From a virus: a DNA stretch of 64,000 nucleotides. Where the stretch lies: the IMG/VR virus record IMGVR_UViG_3300005541_000007, positions 1 through 64,000 of that record; one strand, written 5' to 3'. The translations under genes were made by a program, and so were the position numbers. Positions 40,034-48,167 of the stretch are shown here, in pieces. Numbering within the stretch: the stretch's first letter is position 1; each line of letters starts with the position of its first letter. The notes beneath the pieces are model-generated. The model saw only the letters and a list, made by a program, of their open reading frames with translations. It did not search any database and had not been told where the DNA came from.

Positions 40034-40963
40034 TTGAGCGATACACTCAAAGGATATGCGTCTGCAACACAAGTAGCTAATTTTATGGGGATAGTCCCAA
40101 ATACAGCTAACTTAGCGCAAATAACAACATATCTTGGAGTAGCAGAAGAATTAGTAGAAAATTATTGTCAAACAACTTTCTTACAAGAAATTGGCGGTAA
40201 TACTTCCGATCTAGCATCAACTCAAGCTTCTGGTTGGTTAGTAGTAACATCAGCAACTTATACATTTCAACCAACAGATGTAGGACAATTTATTCGTATT
40301 GTATCAGGAACTAATTTTACTCCTGGGGTATATTTAATTGCTTCTGTAGCAGGAGGAAATGCAACACTTTCAACTGCGTGTGGAACTACTGGAAATGCAT
40401 CATCCGGTACATGGCATGAAAGTGTAAATAAGATTTTTAGTGGACATGGAAATACTACAATTTTCCCAGGTTTATATATTCAAGATGTACTTGCTATGAA
40501 TCTTCTTGATATTGATGGAGTATCAGTAATCTATACTTATATTATGAATACTGATATAACACTTAAACCAGATACACCATTAAAGATTGCAAGTACACCA
40601 GTTTATAGATGGATTGAAAGAAAATATTATAGCGGTGGAAGTTTTGGACAACAAGGCGGCGATCAATCAGGAGTAACACCGTATTCTGTAACTCCTATCT
40701 TTATTCAAGGTTCGCAAAATATTCAAGTATTTGGAGTGTGGGGATTACCACAAATTCCTGATACCATTGTTTACGCCATATGCGCCACTGTACAGAATAT
40801 GTTTAGGGCCATAGGAATTAATCCATTTATTAAATCAGAGGGCGCATACGGGCGTTCTGTGGTCTTTAATGATACAAATGATTTTGAAATGATTCCTCCA
40901 ATGGCTCAAAGACTCTTGGACCCTTGGGTGAACAAAGCGATCTTCAACACCGATGGATTTTAA
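40034..40963 (+). CDS. Head-tail connector with inserted beta module (309 aa)
   Basis: TTG 40034 follows GGAG by six bases. The N-terminus (TTYLGVAEELVENYCQTTFL, residues 31-50) and the continuation HGNTTIFPGLYIQDVLAMNLLDIDG match gp6-like head-tail adaptors (connector 1 fold), which join the portal to the tail. Residues about 56-129 are an inserted beta-sandwich module (DLASTQASG...ACGTTGNASSGTW) that also occurs in the tail tube, hub and 58274 proteins. The adaptor is thus interrupted in frame by a surface module and stays full length on both sides. Confidence 0.7.
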   Translation: MSDTLKGYASATQVANFMGIVPNTANLAQITTYLGVAEELVENYCQTTFLQEIGGNTSDLASTQASGWLVVTSATYTFQPTDVGQFIRIVSGTNFTPGVYLIASVAGGNATLSTACGTTGNASSGTWHESVNKIFSGHGNTTIFPGLYIQDVLAMNLLDIDGVSVIYTYIMNTDITLKPDTPLKIASTPVYRWIERKYYSGGSFGQQGGDQSGVTPYSVTPIFIQGSQNIQVFGVWGLPQIPDTIVYAICATVQNMFRAIGINPFIKSEGAYGRSVVFNDTNDFEMIPPMAQRLLDPWVNKAIFNTDGF

Positions 40964-40965
40964 AA

Positions 40966-41007
40966 ATGTCTGCTACACCTATTTTAACTTCATCAGGTTG
41001 GTTTTAG
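40966..41007 (+). pseudogene. 13-codon remnant resembling the start of the 42097 gene
   Basis: ATG 40966 opens MSATPILTSSGWF and stops at TAG 41005-41007, two bases before the tnpB start. The gene after tnpB begins MITPLLSTSSSWFENV. The match (TP-L-TSS-WF) and similar codons imply a duplicated 5' end flanking tnpB. This is the relic of an insertion or recombination event. Confidence 0.55.
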
Positions 41008-41008
41008 T

Positions 41009-42097
41009 ATGATTAATTATCAACTTAAATTAAAACTTACTAAATATCAGGAACAACAATTAGAATCCTGGTTACCAATACTTACCTCTATTTGGAATTG
41101 GACTATAAGAAAAATTGAATTAGATGCTAAAGATAATATATATTATAATAGTAAATTTGATTTTGTAAATTTATTAGTAAATCATAGTGAAAAATTAGGA
41201 GTATCTAGTCATACTATGATGTGTACTACTATGACTGCATATAATTTATACCAACAATATATAAAGAAAAAATGTGGTAAACCTAAATTTAAAGGACAAA
41301 GAAATAAACTTAATAGTATTCTATTTCCAGATATTATTAAACAACCACAAAATAATAAAATACAATTACGAGTAATAGGTAAAATTAAGTATCATAAACA
41401 ACAAATACCTGAAGGTAATATTAAATGTGTAAGAATTATTAAAAAAGTAAGTGGTTGGTATGCAGTATTAACTATAGATACTAAACCTAAAAAAATATCT
41501 ATTATTAGTAATAATAAAGTAGGAATTGACCCAGGATTTAAACATTTACTTACACTATCTAATGGTGATAAAATTGAACATCCTCGTGAATTTGAAATTA
41601 ATGCGGAACGATTAGCACAAGCACAACGCGGGCATAATAAGAAACTTGCTGCTATAATTAATGAAAAAATTGCTAATCAACGAAAAAACAGAAATCACAA
41701 ACTCTCTAGAAAATTAGTAAGTGAAAATGAATTAATAGTTTTTAGTAAAGATAATCATAAAAATGTTGCTAAAAAATTTGGTAAATCTGTGTCCTCTTCA
41801 GGACATTATCAACTTCAAAAAATGTTAGAATACAAGTGTCGTACAGACGGTAGGCAATACATAGAAGTTGATTGTAAGTTTTCCACCATGACCTGCTCTA
41901 CCTGTAATGCTCGTACCGGGCCTACAGGTTGGGAAGGCTTGAAGGTAAGGAATTGGGAGTGTACAGAGTGTGGAACTTTACATGATAGAGACATAAATGC
42001 CGCTATCAATACGCTTAATTCCGGGCTTGGAATAAGCCACGAGAATACCGTGAAAACGGAAATACAGAAAACTAGTAATGAATGGGGTAATATTTAA
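41009..42097 (+). CDS. tnpB: TnpB-family RNA-guided nuclease-like protein (362 aa)
   Basis: TnpB/OrfB of IS200/IS605-type elements: RuvC-I Asp174 in VGIDPG, an arginine/lysine-rich bridge region (KIANQRKNRNHKLSRKL), a zinc ribbon CSTC...CTEC (Cys296-321) and RuvC-III Asp328 in HDRDINAA. The usual RuvC-II Glu (xxEDL) is replaced by LIVFSKDNHK (Ser246). Glu286 in YIEVD might substitute, as in TnpB clades with rearranged active sites, or the protein may be nuclease-dead. No TnpA lies nearby. The stop overlaps the next ATG by one base. The last ~100 bases are GC-richer with small hairpins, where an omegaRNA scaffold would be expected. Confidence 0.88.
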   Translation: MINYQLKLKLTKYQEQQLESWLPILTSIWNWTIRKIELDAKDNIYYNSKFDFVNLLVNHSEKLGVSSHTMMCTTMTAYNLYQQYIKKKCGKPKFKGQRNKLNSILFPDIIKQPQNNKIQLRVIGKIKYHKQQIPEGNIKCVRIIKKVSGWYAVLTIDTKPKKISIISNNKVGIDPGFKHLLTLSNGDKIEHPREFEINAERLAQAQRGHNKKLAAIINEKIANQRKNRNHKLSRKLVSENELIVFSKDNHKNVAKKFGKSVSSSGHYQLQKMLEYKCRTDGRQYIEVDCKFSTMTCSTCNARTGPTGWEGLKVRNWECTECGTLHDRDINAAINTLNSGLGISHENTVKTEIQKTSNEWGNI

Positions 42098-42528
42098 TGA
42101 TTACACCACTATTATCAACTAGTAGTTCATGGTTTGAAAATGTCACTTTTAATGTAATAGATTTAGTGTACCAAGTTTTAGATATGCACAGTGTTCCGAG
42201 TAATACAGTTGTATACTCAGGGTTAGTAGGACATTTACAAAATGCACAATTTAGTAAAGAAGGGCAAGCAGATAAAGAAAGAAATAGAACTTCACCGTGG
42301 ATATTAACAGTAACTACTCAATATGATTTACAAATGGGACAATTTATAGTAATTACAAGTGTTAAGAATGCTTATGGTATGTGGATTGCTAGTACCCAAC
42401 CTTACGAACAATTCAAAGTAGATTTCCTCAACGCGTCATTTAGTAATTCAAACGAGAAAATTCTTAGATTATCGCGTAGGGATGCTGTGGCGAATACTAG
42501 TAACACTGCTGATGGAGTAATAAATTAA
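42097..42528 (+). CDS. Head completion/tail-joining type protein (143 aa)
   Basis: ATG 42097 shares a base with the tnpB stop. The N-terminus is similar to the 13-codon remnant before tnpB. The middle (TSPWILTVTTQYDLQMGQFI) is beta-rich. Its order (after the connector, before a gp10-like protein) suits a second connector or head-closure protein. No family signature is clear. It overlaps the next start by one base. Confidence 0.6.
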   Translation: MITPLLSTSSSWFENVTFNVIDLVYQVLDMHSVPSNTVVYSGLVGHLQNAQFSKEGQADKERNRTSPWILTVTTQYDLQMGQFIVITSVKNAYGMWIASTQPYEQFKVDFLNASFSNSNEKILRLSRRDAVANTSNTADGVIN

Positions 42529-43067
42529 TGAGTGTAGCATCCCACTTATCACAAGAACTAATTTATGTAGACATAAATATACCTAAACTTACACAACAAA
42601 TTAAAGAAGTTTTAGATGAACGATCTGCTACACATCATTCTATTCAAGATTTAAAACTCAAAGTTTTAGAGGCGTTCGGTAAGGAGACAAGAAGACGTGC
42701 AAGAATTATTTTATCACAAAGTTCTAGAGGTTCAGCGTATCCTCCTGGTGGTGGAGGAACAGATACTAGATACGGCGGTATTAGACTTTATGACACTATT
42801 ACATGGAAGGTTTATCCTAATCAAAATAGGGTAAGAGTTATGGCGGGTGGAGGAATTCGCCCTGATGCTTTTATGTATAACAAACCGCGTGGAGAATTTA
42901 CTCAAATGAATAATGTAAGTTTCTTTTCATTTAAAATGAATAGACGAGTAAAATATAAACAAGTGCAACGTGAAGGAATTTATTATTTGGGCGGGGCTTT
43001 CAGGGGAGTATTGCGGGACCTCCAAAAAATTGTGGATCGTGTAGTTAGAAAGGAGATTTCAGATTAA
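42528..43067 (+). CDS. Tail completion (gp10-like) protein (179 aa)
   Basis: Helical N-terminus (QELIYVDINIPKLTQQIKEV...), an Arg-rich helix (KETRRRARIILSQSS), a Gly-rich loop (YPPGGGGTDTRYGG) and beta strands (TITWKVYPNQNRVRVMAGGG) resemble the HK97 gp10-like tail-joining family. By position it seals the head-tail junction. Assigned by layout and wording rather than a diagnostic motif. Confidence 0.6.
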   Translation: MSVASHLSQELIYVDINIPKLTQQIKEVLDERSATHHSIQDLKLKVLEAFGKETRRRARIILSQSSRGSAYPPGGGGTDTRYGGIRLYDTITWKVYPNQNRVRVMAGGGIRPDAFMYNKPRGEFTQMNNVSFFSFKMNRRVKYKQVQREGIYYLGGAFRGVLRDLQKIVDRVVRKEISD

Positions 43068-43101
43068 TATTCCCCATTTAACAAAATGTTTGGCATCTAA
43101 T

Positions 43102-43803
43102 ATGTCATTAGCATCTGCTACTAGTTTTACTGAAATAGATTCTCTGACCGTCTCATTGTGGCAGAATCGTGTACTTTATACAGCATCGCCTGTAACACAA
43201 CTTACTACAATTAATCAAGCACAATACTGTATCATAGAATTTACATCGGGTGCTTGTCAAGGCATTCGTTGTGTAATCTATAGTCATGCAGCACAACCTA
43301 CTCAATTTATTTGTGCTGATGATATGAGAGGTTCCCTACAACCGGCACCAGGAGATACTTTTAGAATTTATGGTGGTCCACTTATATCAGGGTTATGTAA
43401 TGTATTTTGGATGCAACAAGATTCATTTCAAAATATTCCAGATAATAACTTTATAATTGTAGTAAGTACAGGTGGAGGAAATATGTTTATTGATCGAATT
43501 AATGCTAATCAATTACAAGGATTAATGGCATTTAGACAACAAGCAGAAATTGAAATAATGGTTCTAGCACCATTTGTTACTGCCGATGCTTCTAGTTTTA
43601 CAAATTATAATGCTGCAATTTTAGATATTTATACATTAGTAGATCAAGTAAGAACATTTACCGCACTATTTAGAATGAGTACAGTTAATAATTTTACTGG
43701 TAAAGGGCCGATTAAATGGGATTATTTTTGGTCAGTACAGGAAGATGGTTCACTAGCAAGACAAGGATGCACAATTACATTTACCTGTGAGTCTGCGTCA
43801 TAA
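43102..43803 (+). CDS. Tail terminator-like protein (233 aa)
   Basis: The start is placed at ATG 43102 (MSLASATSFTEIDSLTVSLW...); TTG 43090 is in frame upstream, and neither has a ribosome-binding site. The C-terminus ILDIYTLVDQVRTFTALFRM and QEDGSLARQGCTITFTCESA read like the last strands of a tail-terminator/tail-component protein. The context just before the tail tube operon supports that role. Confidence 0.55.
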   Translation: MSLASATSFTEIDSLTVSLWQNRVLYTASPVTQLTTINQAQYCIIEFTSGACQGIRCVIYSHAAQPTQFICADDMRGSLQPAPGDTFRIYGGPLISGLCNVFWMQQDSFQNIPDNNFIIVVSTGGGNMFIDRINANQLQGLMAFRQQAEIEIMVLAPFVTADASSFTNYNAAILDIYTLVDQVRTFTALFRMSTVNNFTGKGPIKWDYFWSVQEDGSLARQGCTITFTCESAS

Positions 43804-43829
43804 TCTTTTTCTACAGTAAATTATTCAAG

Positions 43830-43835
43830 TATAAT
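43830..43835 (+). promoter_or_regulatory. -10 element for the 43842 gene
   Basis: AAG-TATAAT, six bases (GTATAA), ATG 43842, no Shine-Dalgarno. Leaderless geometry at the head of the tail operon. Confidence 0.6.
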
Positions 43836-43841
43836 GTATAA

Positions 43842-44138
43842 ATGCAACCAAAATGGGTGTTAGAATATGTCGCATCAGAAGGCACTATTCTTCATAAACC
43901 TTTAAGCGATGGTCAGTGTTTATTTCAAAAAGGACAACCATTTACCGTAACCAATTTTGAAGATTATAGACGACTTGTAAATACTCACCGTGGAGAATTT
44001 GTAGAAATTAGTAATAATCTAGATGAAATTATTCCTAAAGAAGAAAATGTTACAGAACCTACAGCAGAACCTATTGGTTATCCAATAACAAAACCCAAAG
44101 CAGAACCCACATTAGAATTAAATAAGGAAGATAAATAA
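43842..44138 (+). CDS. Small tail-region protein (98 aa)
   Basis: Begins MQPKWVLEYVASEGTILHKP. The N-terminal ~60 residues form a compact beta-rich domain; the remainder is a Glu/Pro-rich tail (EENVTEPTAEPIGYP...). Its stop overlaps ATG 44138 of the tail tube gene. The acidic disordered end resembles that of the 39572 protein. Function unknown. Confidence 0.6.
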   Translation: MQPKWVLEYVASEGTILHKPLSDGQCLFQKGQPFTVTNFEDYRRLVNTHRGEFVEISNNLDEIIPKEENVTEPTAEPIGYPITKPKAEPTLELNKEDK

Positions 44139-47116
44139 TGCCAAAAACTAGAGTCTTATATCCCACAGCACTATCAGGAACTAATGATGGCACTACTTTT
44201 ACAGCTAATGGTGCCACAATGGTTCTTGGTTATTCTGTTAATAGTGTAGCAAATGGTGTACAAGCTAATCTTAGATTTGATACTCACTTAGTTGGTTGTG
44301 TTTATGATGGTACTGATCTTGCTTCTGTATCTCCTTGGACTACGGTAACATCTGCTTCTTATCAATTCCAAACTACAGACATTGGATCAACGCTTTATAT
44401 TCAAACTGCCGGTACAAACTTTACTGTAGGTAAATATACAATTACGGCTGTTTCAGCTAATGGTGCGGCTACATTAAATGCCGCTTGTGGATCAACCGGT
44501 GCTGCATCAGGCGCTACTTGGTTCTTAGGACCATTTAATACTCAACATGTAGTTGCTACTCAATTTCTTTCTACAGTTACCGCTGTTGGCGCTTCTGGTA
44601 CACCGCATACTACTGATTTAACTGCCGCTACTGCTACTACAACTCCAGTTGTTTCTTCCATTTCATATACATTCTTAGCTACTGATGTTGGCAATACAAT
44701 TACAATTACCGCAGGAACTAACTGGCTTACAGGAACTTATACAATTGTTTCTGTTGCTGGTGGAAATGCTACATTAAATAAGGCTTGTGGTAGTTCCGCA
44801 ACACTTACTGCCGGTACATGGTATGAAGGAACTCTCGCTGGAGCTAATCACCCATTTGCATTATGGGGAGCTAATTATCGAAGTGCATTAGGAATTGGAG
44901 AATATAATGTTTCTGCCAATAATCTTCAAACAGAATATCGTCAGCAAATTACACCGACTACTCTTCCATTAATTCCATCATTTACTACAGCTACTTTTGC
45001 TGCTGCTGGCGGTTCACCTTACGCTGCTGTTTATGTTGTTCCTTCTAGATTCTTAAATGCTGGTGTTCCTGGTGATGCTAATATTTTCCCTGCAACTTTT
45101 GCTGGGGTTGACCTAGCTTCTTCAAATGGTACAAATGCTGCCCCATCAGTAACTTCCGCTTCACATACATTTACTCAAAGTGATGTTGGGCAACCGCTAA
45201 ATATCTTAGCAGGAACTAACTGGACTACAGGAATATTTACTATTGTTTCTGTTGCTGGGGGTGCTGCTACATTAGACAGAGCGTGCGGAAGTTCTGCCTC
45301 CATTTCTGCGGGTATTTGGTATGAAGGTGGAACTTGTGACCTAGAAATTAGATTACTCGCTTCAGGAACGGTTACACAGACCGGTGATACGGTTACTGTA
45401 CAAGGCCCCGCAAGCGTAGGAACTTATGCGTCAGGAATTTATTCAGGACAAACAGAAAAACCAACTCTAACAGTAGTTTCAATTTCACCCACCGAAATGT
45501 CTTCAGGACAATCTCCTTATCGAAAGGTTGCAATTGGCGCTGAAAGTTATTTTGCATATGATATTGAACCCGTAGAAGGATACGCTGTTGTAGGACAAAA
45601 TATTCTTGATGTAGATTCAATTGGACTAACGCAGCAAGCAGCTAATCTTTTTGGTGCAGCACTATCTAATGAACGTGCTAGACCTCGTAAGGTAGCTATT
45701 GGAAGAACCGGTTCTGGTGGAAATATTTCATTTGAACTTACTCCCGAAAAATGGACTAAACTTCTTACTGGATTGATGAAGATTGTTTCAATTCTTGATT
45801 CTAACGGTAATGAACTTGGAAATGCAACCATCTTCAATGGTCCTGTTAGTGGAACTGATCTTACTTCAACTAATGCAACTAGTCTTAATCCGGTAGTTAC
45901 ATCAGCTAGTAGAAACTTTGGAATTACTGATTTAGATCAAACTATTGTTGTTACTGCCGGTACAAACTGGACTACAGGAACTTATACGGTAGTTGGAGTA
46001 TTTGGAGCAGGAGCAGCAGGAGCGCCGCTTAATGGAGCAGTCCTAAACAAAGCCTGTGGTTCAGCCGCATCTATTTCTGGTGGAACTTGGGTAGAAAGTG
46101 GTCCTGCACCAACTACAGCTAATACTACAATTGCACTTGCTACAGTTACCTCCAATATTACAACTTTTTCAAGTACAGGACCGTATACATATCAATTTAG
46201 AACTTGTCAATCTAGTCAAGTAAACTCATTTACAGGAATTGTAAAGAAAGGATCATTCCGAAAGGTTTATCCAGGTCTTAAAGTTTCTTCAATGTCATTT
46301 TCTGTTGGACTAGATAATCTTGTAAGAGCTACAGTAGATTTTGCAGGACTTGATGAATTTACCTACGATCAAACATCATTCGGACTCTCAGGTGATGAAA
46401 TTGTACTTTCAACGAGTGCAGGATATGATACTATTACAAATAGTGTTTGGTCCTATGTTGATGGTGTTTGTGCCCTCGGCTCCATGACTGATAGTTATAC
46501 ACAAGCTACTACAATTAATCTTTCTAATGATCTTAGAGAACGAAGAGGATTAAACGGTAAGCGTGGTCCTGTTAGTCATTATGCACAAGGATTTAGTGCA
46601 AGTACAAACCTTACACTCTATTCTGAGACAGAACAACATCTTAGAAAATTTCTTGGTGTACAATATCAAGGATTTCCATTTAAACCAGGAAAGGTTATTA
46701 ACTTTGATGCTTATTCATTAACTTTTGGTAGGCAAGATATTTCTGATCTTCTTCAGTTCTATATGCCAAAGACAATGTTTGTTACTCTTGCTGATCCTAT
46801 TCAGGGCGAAGATGTAATTATGTTGTCTGGTGATATGATTGGAATTTATGATTATCAAAACTGGAACTCTAATATTGTAGTTACACTTACAACCAGCGAA
46901 GTGCCATCAGCGTTCTTCCCATCTACTAATTATATTACGGTCTATCCTCCTGATACTACAGGTATTCAAACGCAGGGTAACCTTAATTATCTTCCTGTTA
47001 ATCCAACTAGTCCTATCATTGATCCTTATGCTCCCGGTGGTGCTGGTGGTGGGGGTGCAGGTAGTGGTTCTAGCGGTACTGCTGGCGGTGGTTCTGGTAT
47101 TGGACCTTCTGGATAA
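44138..47116 (+). CDS. Tail tube protein with four inserted beta modules (992 aa)
   Basis: Position directly before the frameshifted chaperone and tape measure marks this as the tail tube. The C-terminal ~320 residues (FTGIVKKGSFRKVYPGLKVS onward) look like the tube fold of lambda gpV-like proteins, ending in a Gly-rich tail. The rest is enlarged by four copies of the DLxSTN...PVVTSASxxF...DVGQ...GTNW-TG-YTI...ACGSxASIS-GTW module (residues about 58-131, 157-231, 323-397, 571-654). These should project from the tail surface. Normal tube proteins are 150-250 aa, so this is unusually large. ATG 44138 overlaps the preceding TAA. Confidence 0.7.
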   Translation: MPKTRVLYPTALSGTNDGTTFTANGATMVLGYSVNSVANGVQANLRFDTHLVGCVYDGTDLASVSPWTTVTSASYQFQTTDIGSTLYIQTAGTNFTVGKYTITAVSANGAATLNAACGSTGAASGATWFLGPFNTQHVVATQFLSTVTAVGASGTPHTTDLTAATATTTPVVSSISYTFLATDVGNTITITAGTNWLTGTYTIVSVAGGNATLNKACGSSATLTAGTWYEGTLAGANHPFALWGANYRSALGIGEYNVSANNLQTEYRQQITPTTLPLIPSFTTATFAAAGGSPYAAVYVVPSRFLNAGVPGDANIFPATFAGVDLASSNGTNAAPSVTSASHTFTQSDVGQPLNILAGTNWTTGIFTIVSVAGGAATLDRACGSSASISAGIWYEGGTCDLEIRLLASGTVTQTGDTVTVQGPASVGTYASGIYSGQTEKPTLTVVSISPTEMSSGQSPYRKVAIGAESYFAYDIEPVEGYAVVGQNILDVDSIGLTQQAANLFGAALSNERARPRKVAIGRTGSGGNISFELTPEKWTKLLTGLMKIVSILDSNGNELGNATIFNGPVSGTDLTSTNATSLNPVVTSASRNFGITDLDQTIVVTAGTNWTTGTYTVVGVFGAGAAGAPLNGAVLNKACGSAASISGGTWVESGPAPTTANTTIALATVTSNITTFSSTGPYTYQFRTCQSSQVNSFTGIVKKGSFRKVYPGLKVSSMSFSVGLDNLVRATVDFAGLDEFTYDQTSFGLSGDEIVLSTSAGYDTITNSVWSYVDGVCALGSMTDSYTQATTINLSNDLRERRGLNGKRGPVSHYAQGFSASTNLTLYSETEQHLRKFLGVQYQGFPFKPGKVINFDAYSLTFGRQDISDLLQFYMPKTMFVTLADPIQGEDVIMLSGDMIGIYDYQNWNSNIVVTLTTSEVPSAFFPSTNYITVYPPDTTGIQTQGNLNYLPVNPTSPIIDPYAPGGAGGGGAGSGSSGTAGGGSGIGPSG
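44309..46099 (+). repeat. Four copies of a ~75-residue virion surface module
   Basis: Copies lie at about 44309-44530, 44606-44830, 45104-45328 and 45848-46099 inside the tail tube gene. Related single copies lie at 40199-40420 (connector), 55250-55477 (hub) and 58490-58711. All share D(V/I)G near one third, AGTNW/F, YTI and (A/S)CG...GTW at the end. DNA sequences have diverged, so the spread is old or under diversifying selection. Confidence 0.75.
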
Positions 47117-47139
47117 ATTTACTTGATTTAAAGTAGTAA

Positions 47140-47176
47140 AATGTGGTATTGTGTAATAAGCAATACCACATTTTTA
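47140..47176 (+). terminator. Terminator with an embedded promoter -10
   Basis: AATGTGGTATTG (47140-47151) pairs perfectly with CAATACCACATT (47161-47172), then TTTTTATT follows. The same DNA holds TTGATT (47123-47128), 18 bases, TGTGG-TATTGT (47147-47152), a promoter-like element whose -10 lies in the stem. It could stop tail-tube transcripts and restart lower-level transcription of the chaperone. Confidence 0.8.
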
Positions 47177-47178
47177 TT

Positions 47179-47934
47179 ATGGAACCAACACTACCTATTC
47201 GTAAACCACAATCTTCTACACCTAACGTACCAAAACCACCCGAAAAGAAAAATATTAAAGGACAGCGATCATTTGTAAAAATGCTAGATGATCGTAAATA
47301 TCTTATTGATGGTATTGAAGAATATAATGATGAAGGAGAACTTATTGATCCTTGGCGAGAAGGAAATACCTACATCCTTGTAAAACCACTCTCAGCAGAA
47401 CATTATATTAGATATAATTTAGAAAATGGAGAAACTATTGATAAAACTACAACTCTCATTATGGGATTTGAATTCTTGCAATATCAACGCTATCTAAAAA
47501 AGCAAGAAGGTGAAGATGTACCCATGATTGAAGTTAATCAAGATGGTGCATATCTAATTCCAGAAGTAGGTTATCTTTACGGTGATCCTGCTATTGCTAG
47601 GTTAAATCTTTGTGCTTATATTATGTCCTGTCATGGTAAGATTGTAGGATTTGATGAATTTGGTAAATATATTCTACATCCAATTTCACAAAAAGAAATT
47701 CTAAATCTTTTACCTGGAAACTTTGCAAATATTGTAGTTAATGAAGAAACTCAAGAAACAGTATTCTACGAACTTCTTAAAGTATCAGCAGTTTTTAATT
47801 CAGATACGATTGAAAAGGAACTTGTTAAAGATGCAGAACTAAAGGAAGATGAACTAAAAAACTTACCCAGCAAGAACGGGAATACCAAATCAGGCAAAAA
47901 GCCCTCAAAAACTCAAAACGAAATAATCGAATAA
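47179..47934 (+). CDS. Tail assembly chaperone (G-like, unshifted form, 251 aa)
   Basis: Start at ATG 47179 (MEPTLPIRKPQSSTPNVPKP...), downstream of the terminator hairpin. The protein has a disordered Pro-rich start, an alpha/beta core (YLIDGIEEYNDEGELIDPW...) and an acidic Lys/Glu-rich end. It lies between the tail tube and tape measure and carries the frameshift site A-AAA-AAC at 47856-47862, the arrangement of lambda G/GT. It should bind the tape measure and guide tube polymerisation. Confidence 0.85.
   Translation: MEPTLPIRKPQSSTPNVPKPPEKKNIKGQRSFVKMLDDRKYLIDGIEEYNDEGELIDPWREGNTYILVKPLSAEHYIRYNLENGETIDKTTTLIMGFEFLQYQRYLKKQEGEDVPMIEVNQDGAYLIPEVGYLYGDPAIARLNLCAYIMSCHGKIVGFDEFGKYILHPISQKEILNLLPGNFANIVVNEETQETVFYELLKVSAVFNSDTIEKELVKDAELKEDELKNLPSKNGNTKSGKKPSKTQNEIIE
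47856..47862 (+). promoter_or_regulatory. Programmed -1 frameshift slippery site
   Basis: A-AAA-AAC in the zero frame (codons CTA AAA AAC). The -1 frame has a TGA immediately upstream and stays open to 48146. This is a canonical heptamer in the canonical gene. Confidence 0.85.
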
Positions 47935-48146
47935 ATAATAACTCTATCCAAAATCCATTAGCTAAATCATTTGATGAACAAATGGAAGGTGAAGATTGGG
48001 GTAGAGTTTTATATTTAGTTGCTAATAAATGTGGTATTAAATGGCCTGAAGTTCTTAAACTAGAACAGTATATGCTAATTGCATATTATGAAGAAGCGGT
48101 TTATGATGAACAATTACAAATATATAATCGTGCAAGTAGTTTATAA
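47859..48146 (+). CDS. T part of the frameshifted tail chaperone (GT), -1 frame
   Basis: After the heptamer A-AAA-AAC (47856-47862) the -1 frame is open from 47853 (just past a TGA at 47850-47852) to TAA 48144-48146. It adds about 95 residues: a basic linker, then NPLAKSFDEQMEGEDWGRVL, YLVANKCGIKWPEVLKLEQY and a helical end. No good independent start exists for the full segment, so it is made by -1 slippage of the ribosome. The W-P-E-V-L-x-L wording in the extension matches the T domain style of siphovirus chaperones. Confidence 0.85.
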   Translation, partial: KLTQQEREYQIRQKALKNSKRNNRINNNSIQNPLAKSFDEQMEGEDWGRVLYLVANKCGIKWPEVLKLEQYMLIAYYEEAVYDEQLQIYNRASSL

Positions 48147-48167
48147 GGTATACATAAATAAGAAGAA

